40,216 nt of DNA from JBAXTE01 sp964653595 (GTDB lineage Bacteria > Bacteroidota > Bacteroidia > Bacteroidales > WCHB1-69): NCBI GenBank assembly GCA_964653595.1, contig CAZZHH010000030.1, forward strand, positions 1 to 40,216. The letters run 5' to 3'. The position numbers and the translations under genes are program-made. The notes beneath the pieces are model-generated. The model worked only from the letters and a program-made list of their open reading frames with translations, was not told where the DNA came from and searched no databases. Positions 1 through 9,296 of this stretch are shown piece after piece. Position 1 is the stretch's first letter; each line of letters opens with the position of its first letter.

Positions 1-597
1 GTTCCAGGAAAAGACGTGTTTATTGCATTAGATGTTGCTTCATCTGAATTCTATAATGCAGAGGAAAAAATGTATCATTTTAAGTGGTCTACTGGTGAAA
101 AACTTAATTCTTCCCAAATGGTAGCTTATTTAAAATCATGGACAGAAAAGTTCCCAATTATTTCTATAGAAGATGGTATAGCTGAAAATGATTGGGATGG
201 TTGGAAATTACTTACGGATGCTATTGGAGACAAAGTTCAATTAGTTGGTGATGACTTATTTGTTACAAATACCACCATATTTCAAGAAGGAATTGAAAAA
301 GGTGTTGCAAATTCTATCTTAATTAAATTAAACCAAATAGGCACTGTAACAGAGACTATTAACGCAATGAATATGGCCTACAGAAATGGATACACTGCAA
401 TTGTAAGTCATCGTTCTGGTGAAACTGAAGATACTTTCTTGGCAGATTTAGCTGTAGGAATGAATTCAGGATTAATTAAAACTGGATCTGCAAGTAGAAC
501 AGATAGAATTGCGAAGTATAATCAATTGATAAGAATTGAAGAAATGCTAGGAGAACATGCTGTATTTATTGGTTCTAAATTTAAATATATCAAATAG
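1..597 (+). CDS. eno: Enolase, C-terminal part (5' end outside window)
   Basis: The reading frame is open from base 1 (first codons V-P-G-K-D-V) and ends at the TAG at 595-597, so this is the last 198 codons of a gene that starts before the window. Enolase converts 2-phosphoglycerate to phosphoenolpyruvate in glycolysis. Visible signatures are the Mg-binding Glu and Asp in SIEDGIAENDW and GDDLFVTN, the catalytic Lys in ILIKLNQIGT, and the substrate loop SHRSGETEDTF followed by KTGSASRTDRIAKYNQ. Everything expected of the C-terminal TIM barrel is present. The gene ends just ahead of a strong hairpin shared with a convergent gene. Identification is firm; only the N-terminal domain cannot be judged. 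Confidence 0.97.
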   Translation, partial: VPGKDVFIALDVASSEFYNAEEKMYHFKWSTGEKLNSSQMVAYLKSWTEKFPIISIEDGIAENDWDGWKLLTDAIGDKVQLVGDDLFVTNTTIFQEGIEKGVANSILIKLNQIGTVTETINAMNMAYRNGYTAIVSHRSGETEDTFLADLAVGMNSGLIKTGSASRTDRIAKYNQLIRIEEMLGEHAVFIGSKFKYIK

Positions 598-615
598 TAA
601 TTGTTTTAAAATTAT

Positions 616-652
616 AAACAAAGGCTAGCCAAATATTGACTAGCCTTTGTTT
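616..652. terminator. Bidirectional rho-independent terminator after eno
   Basis: A perfect 13-bp stem (arms 616-628 and 640-652, AAACAAAGGCTAG and its complement) encloses an 11-nt loop. The plus-strand 3' arm runs into T-residues, and the A-run on the other side gives U-residues for transcription from the minus strand. It lies between eno and the convergent secreted-protein gene, so it probably ends both transcripts. Confidence 0.85.
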
Positions 653-695
653 TTACTGCAAAAATAAATTATCAATTCAAAAATTGATTATCTGA

Positions 696-3530
696 TTAAT
701 TTGGTAAAACTATTGTTACTGTGCCGTTCATCTTTCTGAGATTATTAGTGAGATCTCTAAAAACAAGTGTCCATGTAAAAATGGTTGTTGTTTTCACTTT
801 TTTACCGTCGATTTTTCCATCCCATCCTTTGAATGGATCTGTTGTTTCAAAAAGTTGTTTTCCCCATCTGTCGAAAATTTTGAAATGATATCCTTCACGA
901 GACAAGTTGTGATGAATTGGTCTGAATTCGTCATTTTGTGAGTCGCCAGAAGGTGTAAAAGCTGTAGGAACATAAATTGTCCAGTAGTCGGCTACATTAA
1001 TTAGTTCAGATGTAGCAGTGTCAATACAGCCTTTATCGCTGCTGATAATTAGAGTAACTGTATATTGACCTGGCCTTTCGTATTTATGAATAGGATCTAT
1101 TGTGGTTGAAAAACAATTGTCCCCAAAATCCCAATAATTATTGGTGAGAATGTTTGAGGTGTTATGGAAATATATTTGTGGGTCAATTAAATCCACACTA
1201 TTTGGGAAAAGGGTAAAGGATGCATTTGGTTTTGGCCAAACATTTATCATGTTGTTGATGGTAATACTTGAATCACATCCATAAACCGAAGTAACGGTTA
1301 GTTGAACATTAAACGATCCCGCGTCAAGATATGTGTGTATTGGATCTTTAAGCGAAGAGTATGTTCCATCGAAAAAATCCCAATTGTATGTTTGTCCCTC
1401 GTTAGGAGATGGCTCCAAAAAATTTACAGTTAATGGCTGACATCCTTCTGTAATGTCTGCAGTAATATTTGCTGGTGGTCGTTCGTGGAGTTCTATGAGT
1501 GTGTCGCATGCGGTAATAGTACATCCAAGAGCATCGGTGACAGTAACGCAGTAGTTTCCGGTTGGTAATCCTCCTATTAATTGGGTCACTTGGTTTACCG
1601 GACTCCATTGGTATTGATAAATTGGAGTTCCTCCGGTTGGAACTGCAGTAATTAAACCATCGCTTCCTCTAACACAAGTTACATCTACTTTCGTTAAATT
1701 CAAAAACAATGGGGGATCTATTGGTGAAACAGTTAAAGTATCTGTAAGAGAACACCCATTAACATCAGACACAGTAACTGAATAAAAGCCGAGGGGGATG
1801 TTGGTTAATGAATCCGATCTGGATAAAATCGTGTGATTTACTCCAGTTGACCAAAAGTATGTGAAAGGTGGTGTGCCATTTTGAACAGTAGCTTTTATAC
1901 AAGCAGTAGAGTCTCCCCAACATACTAGTGGGCTGCAAAAGTCCAAATCCATTTGCATAACGGGATTAGGAATCACATTGACAATACCACACACAGTGTC
2001 TATAACTGGGGGTAATGTCCAGGTTTGATTGAACCATGTAAGCGGCAAATACCCAAGTGGAAATGTGTTTTCGTAGAGAGGACCGAAACTCCAAGAGAAA
2101 TCAATGTCGGGAGTATTAACTCCTGAAACAGAGACTGGAGGTATAGTAACAAGAGTGGTTATCAAAGAATCGTTGTTATTGGATGTCGGAATTTCAAGAG
2201 TTAATTCGGGAAGATTTGTAGGGGCTATAACACCATCAATGGGGCCTAAATGAATTTCGATGGTGATAGTAAGAACGCTAATATGAAACCAAAAAGCGAT
2301 ACTATCCCAGGTGTGATTTGTAAATTCATTGCCAAAAATATTATCCACTTTTATGGGCATATTAGGCCATCCCCAACATGGATAAGTGAAGTTTAAATCA
2401 TTCCCAGTGTTGTAAATTATGATGTTGCTTGTGCCTTGACTTACAATAGCTCCATTAGCTCCTACCTCAGTAAATTCGACGGGCGTGGGAAAGGTGAGTC
2501 GGGTTTTTATTTCGGGACAAAAGGTAAAATCTTGTGTTAAATGACTATCCATTCCAATTTCCATGGACAATAAATCCCATGAAATAGTTACTCCAGGGAT
2601 AATCTCATACTGACCATCCAGATAACTTAAGATTTGACTAATAGTTGGTCCTGCCGGTGGTGGAATAAAGGTGGCTAATTGACTCAAAAATTGGATAATA
2701 TCTAATTGGAATCCCCACCAAGCACTGTCTCCATGAGCTCTTAAGCAATTATTTGCATCTATCCAATCGGTTGTTTCAACATAGGGAATCGTAATATATC
2801 CTGTAAGACCAATGTTGAAAAAATCGGGGATTATGATGGGGAGAAAGTCGCCACTGCAAAATTGAGGAATATTGTTAACCACACACGGATAGTTGTATTC
2901 CCCTGTAAATGTGTTTAAGTAGAAAATGTTTATGGAGTCGTATTCGTGAGTTGGATTGTTGATCCCAAAACTGAAATCGGTGCAACCACCTACACAGATT
3001 TGTGCATTTACCATAAAGTGAATGCCGACGAAAAAGTCTAAAGAAACCCATCCAGCAGTTGGAAATTGAGTAGATAGATCCCAGCCAGGCAATGGAGCCC
3101 AATCTGATTCTATTGTAACAGTTTCGCCAGGATTGAAACTTAAATCGTTAGGCAAGTCATGGTTGATTTCGGCATTATAGGTTACATCTACATGCCCAGT
3201 TTGAAACCCGTGCATGGCAAATCTGCTTCCAAGCAAACTCCAAAAATCAATAGTGACAATTGCTCCCCATTGTGTTCCAAAAAGTGGATCCGTCCAAATA
3301 TCACCAATGGATTGATTAAAGCTAGGTTCAAGCCAAAAAAGATCATAATCTAAATCTAAACTAAAAGGGGTTCCATCTGGTCCCCACATATTTCTATTTT
3401 GAGCATCAAAATGAATATCGCAACTTAGGTCGTTAGTAGGTTCTTCTTGACAAAAAGCAGTAAACAGAGTAGATAGAAGAAGTATTGTAATGAGGAGTAT
3501 TTTATTTTTTAAAACATTAATCTTTTTCAT
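696..3530 (-). CDS. Secreted PKD/SprB-repeat protein with T9SS type B sorting domain
   Basis: A 944-residue secreted or surface protein. Residues 1-28 form a signal peptide ending in TAFCQ. The first ~530 residues are aromatic-rich, beta-type sequence that I do not recognise. Residues ~537-683 hold two SprB-like repeats (patterns SVTVSDVNGC and CVTVTDALGC), ~690-850 two PKD domains (WDFFDG and WDFGDN cores followed by HTY/HKY...G.y.V.L), and ~855-944 the gliding-motility-type C-terminal domain (VPTAFTPSGDSQNDEF, FKIFDRWG, GWDGK). This C-terminus is the type B cargo signal of the type IX secretion system, so export through the outer membrane is expected. The start lies 4 bp after the stop of the small secreted gene upstream, so the two are probably one transcript. 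Its function beyond cell-surface or adhesin-like protein is unknown. Confidence 0.88.
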   Translation of the reverse strand: MKKINVLKNKILLITILLLSTLFTAFCQEEPTNDLSCDIHFDAQNRNMWGPDGTPFSLDLDYDLFWLEPSFNQSIGDIWTDPLFGTQWGAIVTIDFWSLLGSRFAMHGFQTGHVDVTYNAEINHDLPNDLSFNPGETVTIESDWAPLPGWDLSTQFPTAGWVSLDFFVGIHFMVNAQICVGGCTDFSFGINNPTHEYDSINIFYLNTFTGEYNYPCVVNNIPQFCSGDFLPIIIPDFFNIGLTGYITIPYVETTDWIDANNCLRAHGDSAWWGFQLDIIQFLSQLATFIPPPAGPTISQILSYLDGQYEIIPGVTISWDLLSMEIGMDSHLTQDFTFCPEIKTRLTFPTPVEFTEVGANGAIVSQGTSNIIIYNTGNDLNFTYPCWGWPNMPIKVDNIFGNEFTNHTWDSIAFWFHISVLTITIEIHLGPIDGVIAPTNLPELTLEIPTSNNNDSLITTLVTIPPVSVSGVNTPDIDFSWSFGPLYENTFPLGYLPLTWFNQTWTLPPVIDTVCGIVNVIPNPVMQMDLDFCSPLVCWGDSTACIKATVQNGTPPFTYFWSTGVNHTILSRSDSLTNIPLGFYSVTVSDVNGCSLTDTLTVSPIDPPLFLNLTKVDVTCVRGSDGLITAVPTGGTPIYQYQWSPVNQVTQLIGGLPTGNYCVTVTDALGCTITACDTLIELHERPPANITADITEGCQPLTVNFLEPSPNEGQTYNWDFFDGTYSSLKDPIHTYLDAGSFNVQLTVTSVYGCDSSITINNMINVWPKPNASFTLFPNSVDLIDPQIYFHNTSNILTNNYWDFGDNCFSTTIDPIHKYERPGQYTVTLIISSDKGCIDTATSELINVADYWTIYVPTAFTPSGDSQNDEFRPIHHNLSREGYHFKIFDRWGKQLFETTDPFKGWDGKIDGKKVKTTTIFTWTLVFRDLTNNLRKMNGTVTIVLPN

Positions 3531-3534
3531 GGTT

Positions 3535-4125
3535 TTATAGTTTAATGGTTAGTAAGCTATTTTCAAATACTTCATATAGTAGTGATTTCATGATCACTGG
3601 GAAGCTAACAGTTAACCAAAGGGTTTGTTTTTGATTGCCAATAAAAAACACGATGCGTTCATATTCTGTTTGCCCTATTAAAAATTTGATTAAATAAAGA
3701 GTACCTTCGATTTTTTGATTTGTGATCAGTTGAAATTTATTTACAAAAAGGAAATTTTGTTTTTCGAAAGTCTCTTTTGAAATGGAGGATATTAGCTTTG
3801 AATAGTCTGTGCTTAATACTTTGTATTGAATGGTTGAGCCAGTCCAATCATGAACGATATTTCCAAGACTGTCTAATCTGAATGTTTTTGGTGGAGTGTA
3901 TTTAATGTTAGATGTGGGAAAAGTAAATTCTTGAACTCCATCAAATAGTAAGGAATCTGGAATTGTTTTTGGTTGCCATTGATGTTTAATAATACTATCG
4001 TTGTACTTTCCACTTTTGTTGACAATAGAAGGTCTCTCATTTGTAGTTTGAGAATAGACATTCATGGAAAATATTAGCATTAAAAATACAATCCACGAAA
4101 TTTTAATAAAGCAATTTTTTTTCAT
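3535..4125 (-). CDS. Small secreted protein, PsbP/MOG1-like C-terminal half (tentative)
   Basis: I place the start at the internal ATG at 4125 (MKKNCFIKIS), because it directly begins a clear signal peptide (hydrophobic WIVFLMLIFS, cleavage near NVYSQ) and follows a G-rich stretch. The longer frame to 4155 adds ten unlikely residues. The mature protein (~170 aa) has a linker and then a domain with the pattern KFQLITNQKIEGT...YERIVFFIGNQKQTLWLTVSFP...SLLTIKL. That layout resembles PsbP/MOG1-like small proteins seen in Bacteroidota, but this is recall, not a search. It is the first gene of a two-gene unit with the T9SS protein, 4 bp apart. Its function is unknown; the context suggests a periplasmic or surface partner. 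Confidence 0.7.
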   Translation of the reverse strand: MKKNCFIKISWIVFLMLIFSMNVYSQTTNERPSIVNKSGKYNDSIIKHQWQPKTIPDSLLFDGVQEFTFPTSNIKYTPPKTFRLDSLGNIVHDWTGSTIQYKVLSTDYSKLISSISKETFEKQNFLFVNKFQLITNQKIEGTLYLIKFLIGQTEYERIVFFIGNQKQTLWLTVSFPVIMKSLLYEVFENSLLTIKL

Positions 4126-4485
4126 AATTTTCCCCCCAGTAAAAATTTCCCCCAAAATTTTTGCTAATATAAATAAAAATAAAATATAAACAAAATTTTA
4201 TTGTTAAAAGATGAGATGTTTGATGTATAATTAAAAAAAGAGTAAAACATGTCAAAATTTCTTATGCTTGTTTTTTTGAATAATGAAATAGTCCGCCCCA
4301 TTTTCAATAGACTAGGAGGTAATTCGGTTTTTTTATCTACTTTTGTGAGAGTTATTTTTCAAATTCATTATGGTATTGTTATATTCAAAAAAAACTACTA
4401 TAACGTTTATGAAATAATGGTTTTTATTGAACTTTGAATAGATATTAGTTTGAAAATAGTGTCAATTTTTGAAAAATTAAATTGA
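4126..4485. other. 360-bp AT-rich intergenic region with no supported gene
   Basis: This is the divergent spacer between the minus-strand secreted-protein unit and queE. Two C-tracts (4132-4137 and 4149-4153) lie in the leader of the minus-strand gene. A 62-codon open frame at 4249-4437 has biased, hydrophobic composition and no recognisable features, and I do not accept it as a gene. I see no clear TAnnTTTG promoter element and no strong hairpin, though promoters for both directions must lie here. Confidence 0.5.
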
Positions 4486-5109
4486 ATGCAAAATAGATTA
4501 TTAGAACAGGGTAAACTTCTTCCAATCATGGAGGAGTTTTATTCCTTGCAAGGCGAAGGTCGCAACACTGGTAAAGCTGCTTATTTTATACGAGTTGGTG
4601 GATGCGACGTGGGTTGTTATTGGTGCGATGTGAAGGAATCGTGGAATGCTGATTTACATCCACTAGTGGATGTTGATATTGTTATAAATAATGCATTAAA
4701 ACATAATGGAAGATCTATTGTAATTACTGGAGGAGAACCAACTTTGTATAATTTGAATTATATTACTTCCAATTTTAAAAGATTGGGATTTGAAACTTAT
4801 CTGGAGAGCTCTGGATCAGAAGTTATTACCGGGATGTGGGACTGGATTTGTGTTTCTCCAAAAAAAAATGCCCCTCCTTTGTCTACAGAAATATTGAAAG
4901 CACATGAGTTAAAAGTAATTATCAGTGATGAGTCTGATTTTGTATGGGCAGAAAGCAATTCATTATTAGTATCAAAAGATTGTTTTTTGTATTTACAACC
5001 CGAATGGAGCAAGATTAAGGATATCATGCCAAAAATTATTGACTATATTTTAGATCACCCAAAATGGCAAATATCTTTACAAAGTCATAAATATATGCGT
5101 ATTCCTTAA
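4486..5109 (+). CDS. queE: 7-carboxy-7-deazaguanine synthase QueE (radical SAM)
   Basis: QueE makes the 7-deazaguanine ring of queuosine from 6-carboxytetrahydropterin. The protein is 207 aa, normal for the family. Near the N-terminus it has the family signature YSLQGEGRNTGKAAYFIRVGG, then the cluster-binding CDVGCYWC (CX3CX2C) that binds the 4Fe-4S cluster and SAM, then ITGGEP and later CVSPKK and LKVIISDE, all in QueE order. The C-terminus WQISLQSHKYMRIP is also typical. It is followed after 14 bp by an unrelated OmpA-family gene, probably co-transcribed. No other queuosine genes are present in the window. Confidence 0.94.
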   Translation: MQNRLLEQGKLLPIMEEFYSLQGEGRNTGKAAYFIRVGGCDVGCYWCDVKESWNADLHPLVDVDIVINNALKHNGRSIVITGGEPTLYNLNYITSNFKRLGFETYLESSGSEVITGMWDWICVSPKKNAPPLSTEILKAHELKVIISDESDFVWAESNSLLVSKDCFLYLQPEWSKIKDIMPKIIDYILDHPKWQISLQSHKYMRIP

Positions 5110-5123
5110 TAAAATCAAAACTC

Positions 5124-7070
5124 ATGAAAAGAATTCTATCTATCTCACTTCTATTTCTATTAGTTCAAACATCAATATTCGGTCAATCTCAACAGAAAGG
5201 GTTGCGAACTAAGTCCTCAAAAGCTAAAAAACAATATGAAAAAGCTATTACTGCCGTAGAAAATAAAAATTTTGAAAGTGCCATAGTATACTTAGATGCA
5301 GCTTTATCGTTGGATGAGAAATTTATTGATGCCTGGGTTGTTAAAGGGGATTGTTATATGTATATGTCGAATTGCAAGAATGCATTGTCCTCATATTACA
5401 AGGCATTGGCAATAGATCCCAATTATTATCCTGCTCTTTATTATTTGATTGGCATTCAAGAGGTGCAGTGTGAAAAGTATAAAGAAGCCGTTTTACATTT
5501 TGAAACCTATTTGAATTTGCCTAATTCCAATGCAGGTCGGGTTAGAATGGTTAACGACTATTTAAAAGAGGCCAGGTTTGCTGCAAGCATGATGGATAAT
5601 CCTGTAAAATATAATCCAATTAACATGGGCGAAAATGTAAATGATACTACCGACGAATATTTGCCAGCAATTACAGCAGATGAATCTATGTTAGTGTATA
5701 CAGTGCGAAGGCCTAGAGATAGAGAGACTGCCTGTGCAAAATGTTCTACGGAAGAAGATTTTTACAGTTCAGAAAAAGATTCGCTTGGAAATTGGACTCC
5801 AAGAGTTGCGATGAAGGATGTGAACTCTCCATACAATGAAGGAGCTCAATGTGTATCCCCAGATGGCAAATATCTAATTTTTACAATTTGTAACAGAGAA
5901 GACGGTTTAGGCAGTTGCGATTTGTATTGGTCTAAGAAAATTGGACCACGTTGGACCCGGCCTCGGAATTTGGGCAGGCCTGTTAATAGTGAGGCTTGGG
6001 AGTCGCAACCCACTTTTGCTTCGGATGGAAAAACCATTTATTTTGCAAGCAATCGTTATGGCAGCGTTGGATCATCGGATATTTGGAAAACTACATTGAT
6101 TAATGAGGGAGAATTCTCGGCACCTGTTAATCTTGGTAAAAAGATCAACACGCAAGGTGATGAAGTGTCTCCATTTATTCATCCAGATAATAAAACATTG
6201 TATTTTGCAAGTACTGGTCATCTTGGATTTGGAGGGAAGGATTTGTTTATTTCTAGAATAGATTCCTCTGGAGAGTGGGAGAGTCCCAATAACATTGGCT
6301 ATCCTATTAATACTCCAAACGATGAACTTAACCTGGTAGTGAATGCTACTGGCGACAAAGGGTATCTTTCTTCATCCAAAGAGGGTGGTTTTGGTGGATT
6401 GGATTTGTATTGGTTCGAAATGGATGAGCGTAATAAACCCGATGTAGTTACTTATTTTAAAGGCTTTGTGTATGATGAAACTACACGCAAGCCGATAGAA
6501 GCGGATGTGGAATTGATTGATTTGAAAACAGGAAAAACAATTGTGCATTTAAAATCCGATCCTACAAGCGGAAATTTTCTAATTTGTCTGCCAACAAATC
6601 ATGATTATTTATTAAATGTAAGTCACCCTCAATATCTTTTTTATTCTGATCATTTTGCTTTAAAAGGTGTTCACGATAAATTAAATCCATATGTGAAAGA
6701 TGTGCCCCTCAAAACATTTAAAATTGGTGAAACAGTCGTGCTCAATAATGTATTTTTTGACACCGATCAATTTGTGCTAAAAGAAGAGTCAAAGATTGAA
6801 TTAAATAGATTGGTAGATCTATTGAAAAAAAATACACGAGTAAGAATTGAAATAGGTGGTCATACCGATAATCAAGGATCTAAAGAACACAATGTTGTAC
6901 TTTCTCAAAATCGGGCATCGGCAGTGATGAAATATCTAGTAGATCATGGAATTGGTAAAGAGAGACTTACTAGCGCAGGATATGGAATGAATAAACCAAT
7001 TTCTTCAAACGACAATGAGGATGGAAGAGCTCTTAACAGAAGAACTGAATTTAAAATCATAGGATTTTAA
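5124..7070 (+). CDS. OmpA-family protein with TPR, WD40-like propeller and CRD domains (PorE-like)
   Basis: A 648-aa exported protein with a signal peptide at 1-20 (ending SIFGQ). Domains in order: TPR repeats at ~35-150 (KNFESAIVYLDAALSLDEKFIDA and following); a PD40/WD40-like beta-propeller at ~165-430 with repeated 'SPDGKYLIF', 'SDGKTIYFASNRYGSVGSSDIW' and 'LYFASTGHLGFGGKDLF' blades; a carboxypeptidase-regulatory-like domain at ~440-530; and a peptidoglycan-binding OmpA C-terminal domain at ~540-648 (FFDTDQF, GHTDNQGS, LSQNRASAV, GYGMNKPISSN, NRRTEF). This is the domain order and approximate size of PorE, the T9SS periplasmic anchor. The genome also encodes a T9SS cargo (696-3530), which supports that role. 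Because Bacteroidota have several paralogues of this architecture, PorE itself is a suggestion only. Confidence 0.85.
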   Translation: MKRILSISLLFLLVQTSIFGQSQQKGLRTKSSKAKKQYEKAITAVENKNFESAIVYLDAALSLDEKFIDAWVVKGDCYMYMSNCKNALSSYYKALAIDPNYYPALYYLIGIQEVQCEKYKEAVLHFETYLNLPNSNAGRVRMVNDYLKEARFAASMMDNPVKYNPINMGENVNDTTDEYLPAITADESMLVYTVRRPRDRETACAKCSTEEDFYSSEKDSLGNWTPRVAMKDVNSPYNEGAQCVSPDGKYLIFTICNREDGLGSCDLYWSKKIGPRWTRPRNLGRPVNSEAWESQPTFASDGKTIYFASNRYGSVGSSDIWKTTLINEGEFSAPVNLGKKINTQGDEVSPFIHPDNKTLYFASTGHLGFGGKDLFISRIDSSGEWESPNNIGYPINTPNDELNLVVNATGDKGYLSSSKEGGFGGLDLYWFEMDERNKPDVVTYFKGFVYDETTRKPIEADVELIDLKTGKTIVHLKSDPTSGNFLICLPTNHDYLLNVSHPQYLFYSDHFALKGVHDKLNPYVKDVPLKTFKIGETVVLNNVFFDTDQFVLKEESKIELNRLVDLLKKNTRVRIEIGGHTDNQGSKEHNVVLSQNRASAVMKYLVDHGIGKERLTSAGYGMNKPISSNDNEDGRALNRRTEFKIIGF

Positions 7071-7096
7071 AGCCAAATATAAAATAATTGGAAGAT

Positions 7097-8551
7097 ATGA
7101 TAAAAAAAATTGTATTGATTTTAATTTTTGTAACTATTACCTATCATGGTGTAGCCCAAAAGAAAAATAAGGATAATAGGATGGGATATGAAATTGATGT
7201 CAAATTGAAATCTACACCACCGGATACTATGTTTTATTTGATAAGCTATTACGGAGAATTTCGTCTGAAAATTGACTCCGCTTATTCAAAACCAACACAA
7301 AGAGATCGTTTTAAATTCAAAGGTGATACTATCTTGCCTTCAGGTATTTATTTGATCGTAAATCAGCGAAAAATTCAATTGGTTGAGTTTGTAGTTGATA
7401 AGTCACAAAAACTCTATCTTGAATTCGATACTTTGAATACAATATCAAATGTAATCGTTAAATATTCACCAGAAACACAACTTTTTTACACCTATTTGAA
7501 AACACTTACATCTAAACAAGATTCGGTTCGTGAGATAGAAAAAGTGTTAGATTATGCTCATCAAACTCAAAATAGGGATCTGTTCGATCAGAAGTATCCA
7601 GAATATGTAAAACGAATTGAACTTACAAACGAATATACAGCATCCTTTGTTAATGAGCATCCTCAAGAGTTGATTGCAAAAGTGCTGAAAATGAATCGAG
7701 ATATTGAGATGCCACCCTTACCTTCAAACCCCGATGGAACTAAAGATTCCACTTGGGGATGGTATTATTTTAAATCTCATTATTGGGATAATGTAGATTT
7801 GGTCGATGTCCGTATGTACAGAACACCAGTTTTTGGGTCGAAATTAAAAACTTTTTTTCAAGACGTTATTTACCAACATCCTGATTCGATAAATTCTGAG
7901 GTTGACCATTTTTTGTTGAAAACAAACCCTTCTAAGGAAATGACAAAAATAATAATCACTTGGTTTCTTGATTATTACCAACAATCTCAAATGGTTATGC
8001 ACGAGGCTGTTTTTGTTCATTTAGTCGAAAAATATGTGCTTAATGACTTTACTCCTTGGATGTCAGATAATATGAAAAGAATTTTTACCAAACGTGCTGC
8101 TCAACTAAAGTCGATCATTATTGGATCGAAAATCCCCGAATTAGTTATGGAAGATACTTCCGGTGTACTTTTATCTAATTACAACACTGGTTCAAAATAT
8201 ACCATCATGTGGTTTTGGGATCCCGATTGTACCCATTGTGCAATAGAAACTCCAAAGCTGTTAGATTTTTATCATTCCTATGGTCGTCTTCATGGAGTTG
8301 AAGTTTTTTCTGTATCCCTTGATTCCGACATGAATCGTTGGAAAACATATATCAAAGAACATAACCTTGATTGGATAAATGTAGGTGGTGCAAAAGCAAA
8401 TATTGACTATGTGATGACTTTTGATGTGATATCAACTCCCGTGATATACGTTTTTGACCATAATAAGCGAATTATTGCCAAGAATATTCCCATAGAAAAT
8501 CTGAAAGAGGTAATTGAAAAATATGAACAAATATTTAATTTCAAAAAATGA
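7097..8551 (+). CDS. Exported thioredoxin-like protein with DUF4369/DUF5106-type N-terminal region
   Basis: I choose the ATG at 7097; the frame continues upstream to a TTG at 7088, which is less likely. A signal peptide (IVLILIFVTITYHGVAQ) precedes ~320 residues resembling the DUF4369/DUF5106 region that fronts many Bacteroidota thioredoxin-like proteins. The C-terminal ~130 residues form a TlpA-like thioredoxin fold: MWFWDPDCTHCAIETPKLL with the redox pair C378-T-H-C381, and the cis-proline in STPVIYVFD. It probably acts in the periplasm or at the membrane in thiol redox or disulfide reduction. The last codons overlap the mqnA start (ATGA at 8548-8551), so the two are translationally coupled. 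The substrate is unknown. Confidence 0.85.
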   Translation: MIKKIVLILIFVTITYHGVAQKKNKDNRMGYEIDVKLKSTPPDTMFYLISYYGEFRLKIDSAYSKPTQRDRFKFKGDTILPSGIYLIVNQRKIQLVEFVVDKSQKLYLEFDTLNTISNVIVKYSPETQLFYTYLKTLTSKQDSVREIEKVLDYAHQTQNRDLFDQKYPEYVKRIELTNEYTASFVNEHPQELIAKVLKMNRDIEMPPLPSNPDGTKDSTWGWYYFKSHYWDNVDLVDVRMYRTPVFGSKLKTFFQDVIYQHPDSINSEVDHFLLKTNPSKEMTKIIITWFLDYYQQSQMVMHEAVFVHLVEKYVLNDFTPWMSDNMKRIFTKRAAQLKSIIIGSKIPELVMEDTSGVLLSNYNTGSKYTIMWFWDPDCTHCAIETPKLLDFYHSYGRLHGVEVFSVSLDSDMNRWKTYIKEHNLDWINVGGAKANIDYVMTFDVISTPVIYVFDHNKRIIAKNIPIENLKEVIEKYEQIFNFKK

Positions 8552-9267
8552 TTAAAATAGGAAATGTAAGTTTTCTAAACTCTTATCCTTTTCAATATGG
8601 TTTAGATTCAATTCCTGATTTTGAGGTAATTAAATTAGTTCCCTCTGCTGTAGCTGATGCACTTGAAGCAGATGAAATTGATGTTGGATTAGTGCCCATT
8701 GCAGTGTACTTAAAACATAAAGACTGGTATATAGAATCCGATTATTGTATTGGAGCTTTAGGCCAAGTGAAAACCGTTTTGATTTGGTCGAAAAAACCTA
8801 TTGAACAAATAGAGACAATTGCATTTGATTTCGAATCACGAAGCTCCAATATGCTAGCAAAAGTCTTGTGTAAACACTATTGGAAAATTGAAGTAAAGGA
8901 AACAACATTGGACTATGCAGACGCTTTTGTTCAGATTGGGGATAAAACTTTTCATCAAGATTCGGATAAGTATCCTTATTGTTATGATTTAGCACAAGAA
9001 TGGTATAATTATACGCATCTCCCCTTTGTCTTCGCAGCTTGGGTGGCTAATAAGAAGTTGCCAGATTCTGCGATTGCTCTGTTAAACAAATCGTTGCGGT
9101 ATGGAATCGAGCATATTGAGGATTCCATTGTTGCATTTAAACATAAGATAACAATAGATCCTATTTTGGCTAAGGATTATCTTTCGAATAGTATTTCTTA
9201 TGTTTTGGATTCTAATAAAAGAAAAGCGATTTCCCTTTTTGCTGAGTTGTCAGCATCCATTCCATAA
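8548..9267 (+). CDS. mqnA: Chorismate dehydratase MqnA (futalosine menaquinone pathway)
   Basis: MqnA dehydrates chorismate to 3-enolpyruvyl-benzoate, the first step of futalosine-dependent menaquinone synthesis. The 239-aa protein starts with the typical IGNVSFLNSYPFQYGL, continues with the DALEADEIDVGLVPIAVYL segment, and has the diagnostic DLAQEWYNYTHLPFVFAAWV near the middle, as in the periplasmic-binding-protein-like MqnA/MqnD family. The start overlaps the stop of the thioredoxin-like gene by 4 bases. The gene implies that the respiratory quinone here is menaquinone made by the futalosine route, which fits the menaquinol-dependent NrfHA encoded further on. The identification is strong; MqnD is excluded by the motif set. 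Confidence 0.92.
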   Translation: MIKIGNVSFLNSYPFQYGLDSIPDFEVIKLVPSAVADALEADEIDVGLVPIAVYLKHKDWYIESDYCIGALGQVKTVLIWSKKPIEQIETIAFDFESRSSNMLAKVLCKHYWKIEVKETTLDYADAFVQIGDKTFHQDSDKYPYCYDLAQEWYNYTHLPFVFAAWVANKKLPDSAIALLNKSLRYGIEHIEDSIVAFKHKITIDPILAKDYLSNSISYVLDSNKRKAISLFAELSASIP

Positions 9268-9296
9268 TTAAAGTCGTTTTTTTTGAGATGAAAATA

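Noticed and set aside
4126..4155. Upstream start (4155) for the small secreted protein
   Set aside because: It adds MGEIFTGGKI before a complete signal peptide that begins at the ATG at 4125.
4249..4437. 62-codon plus-strand open frame before queE
   Set aside because: Low-complexity hydrophobic product with no family features or promoter. It is likely chance in AT-rich spacer DNA.
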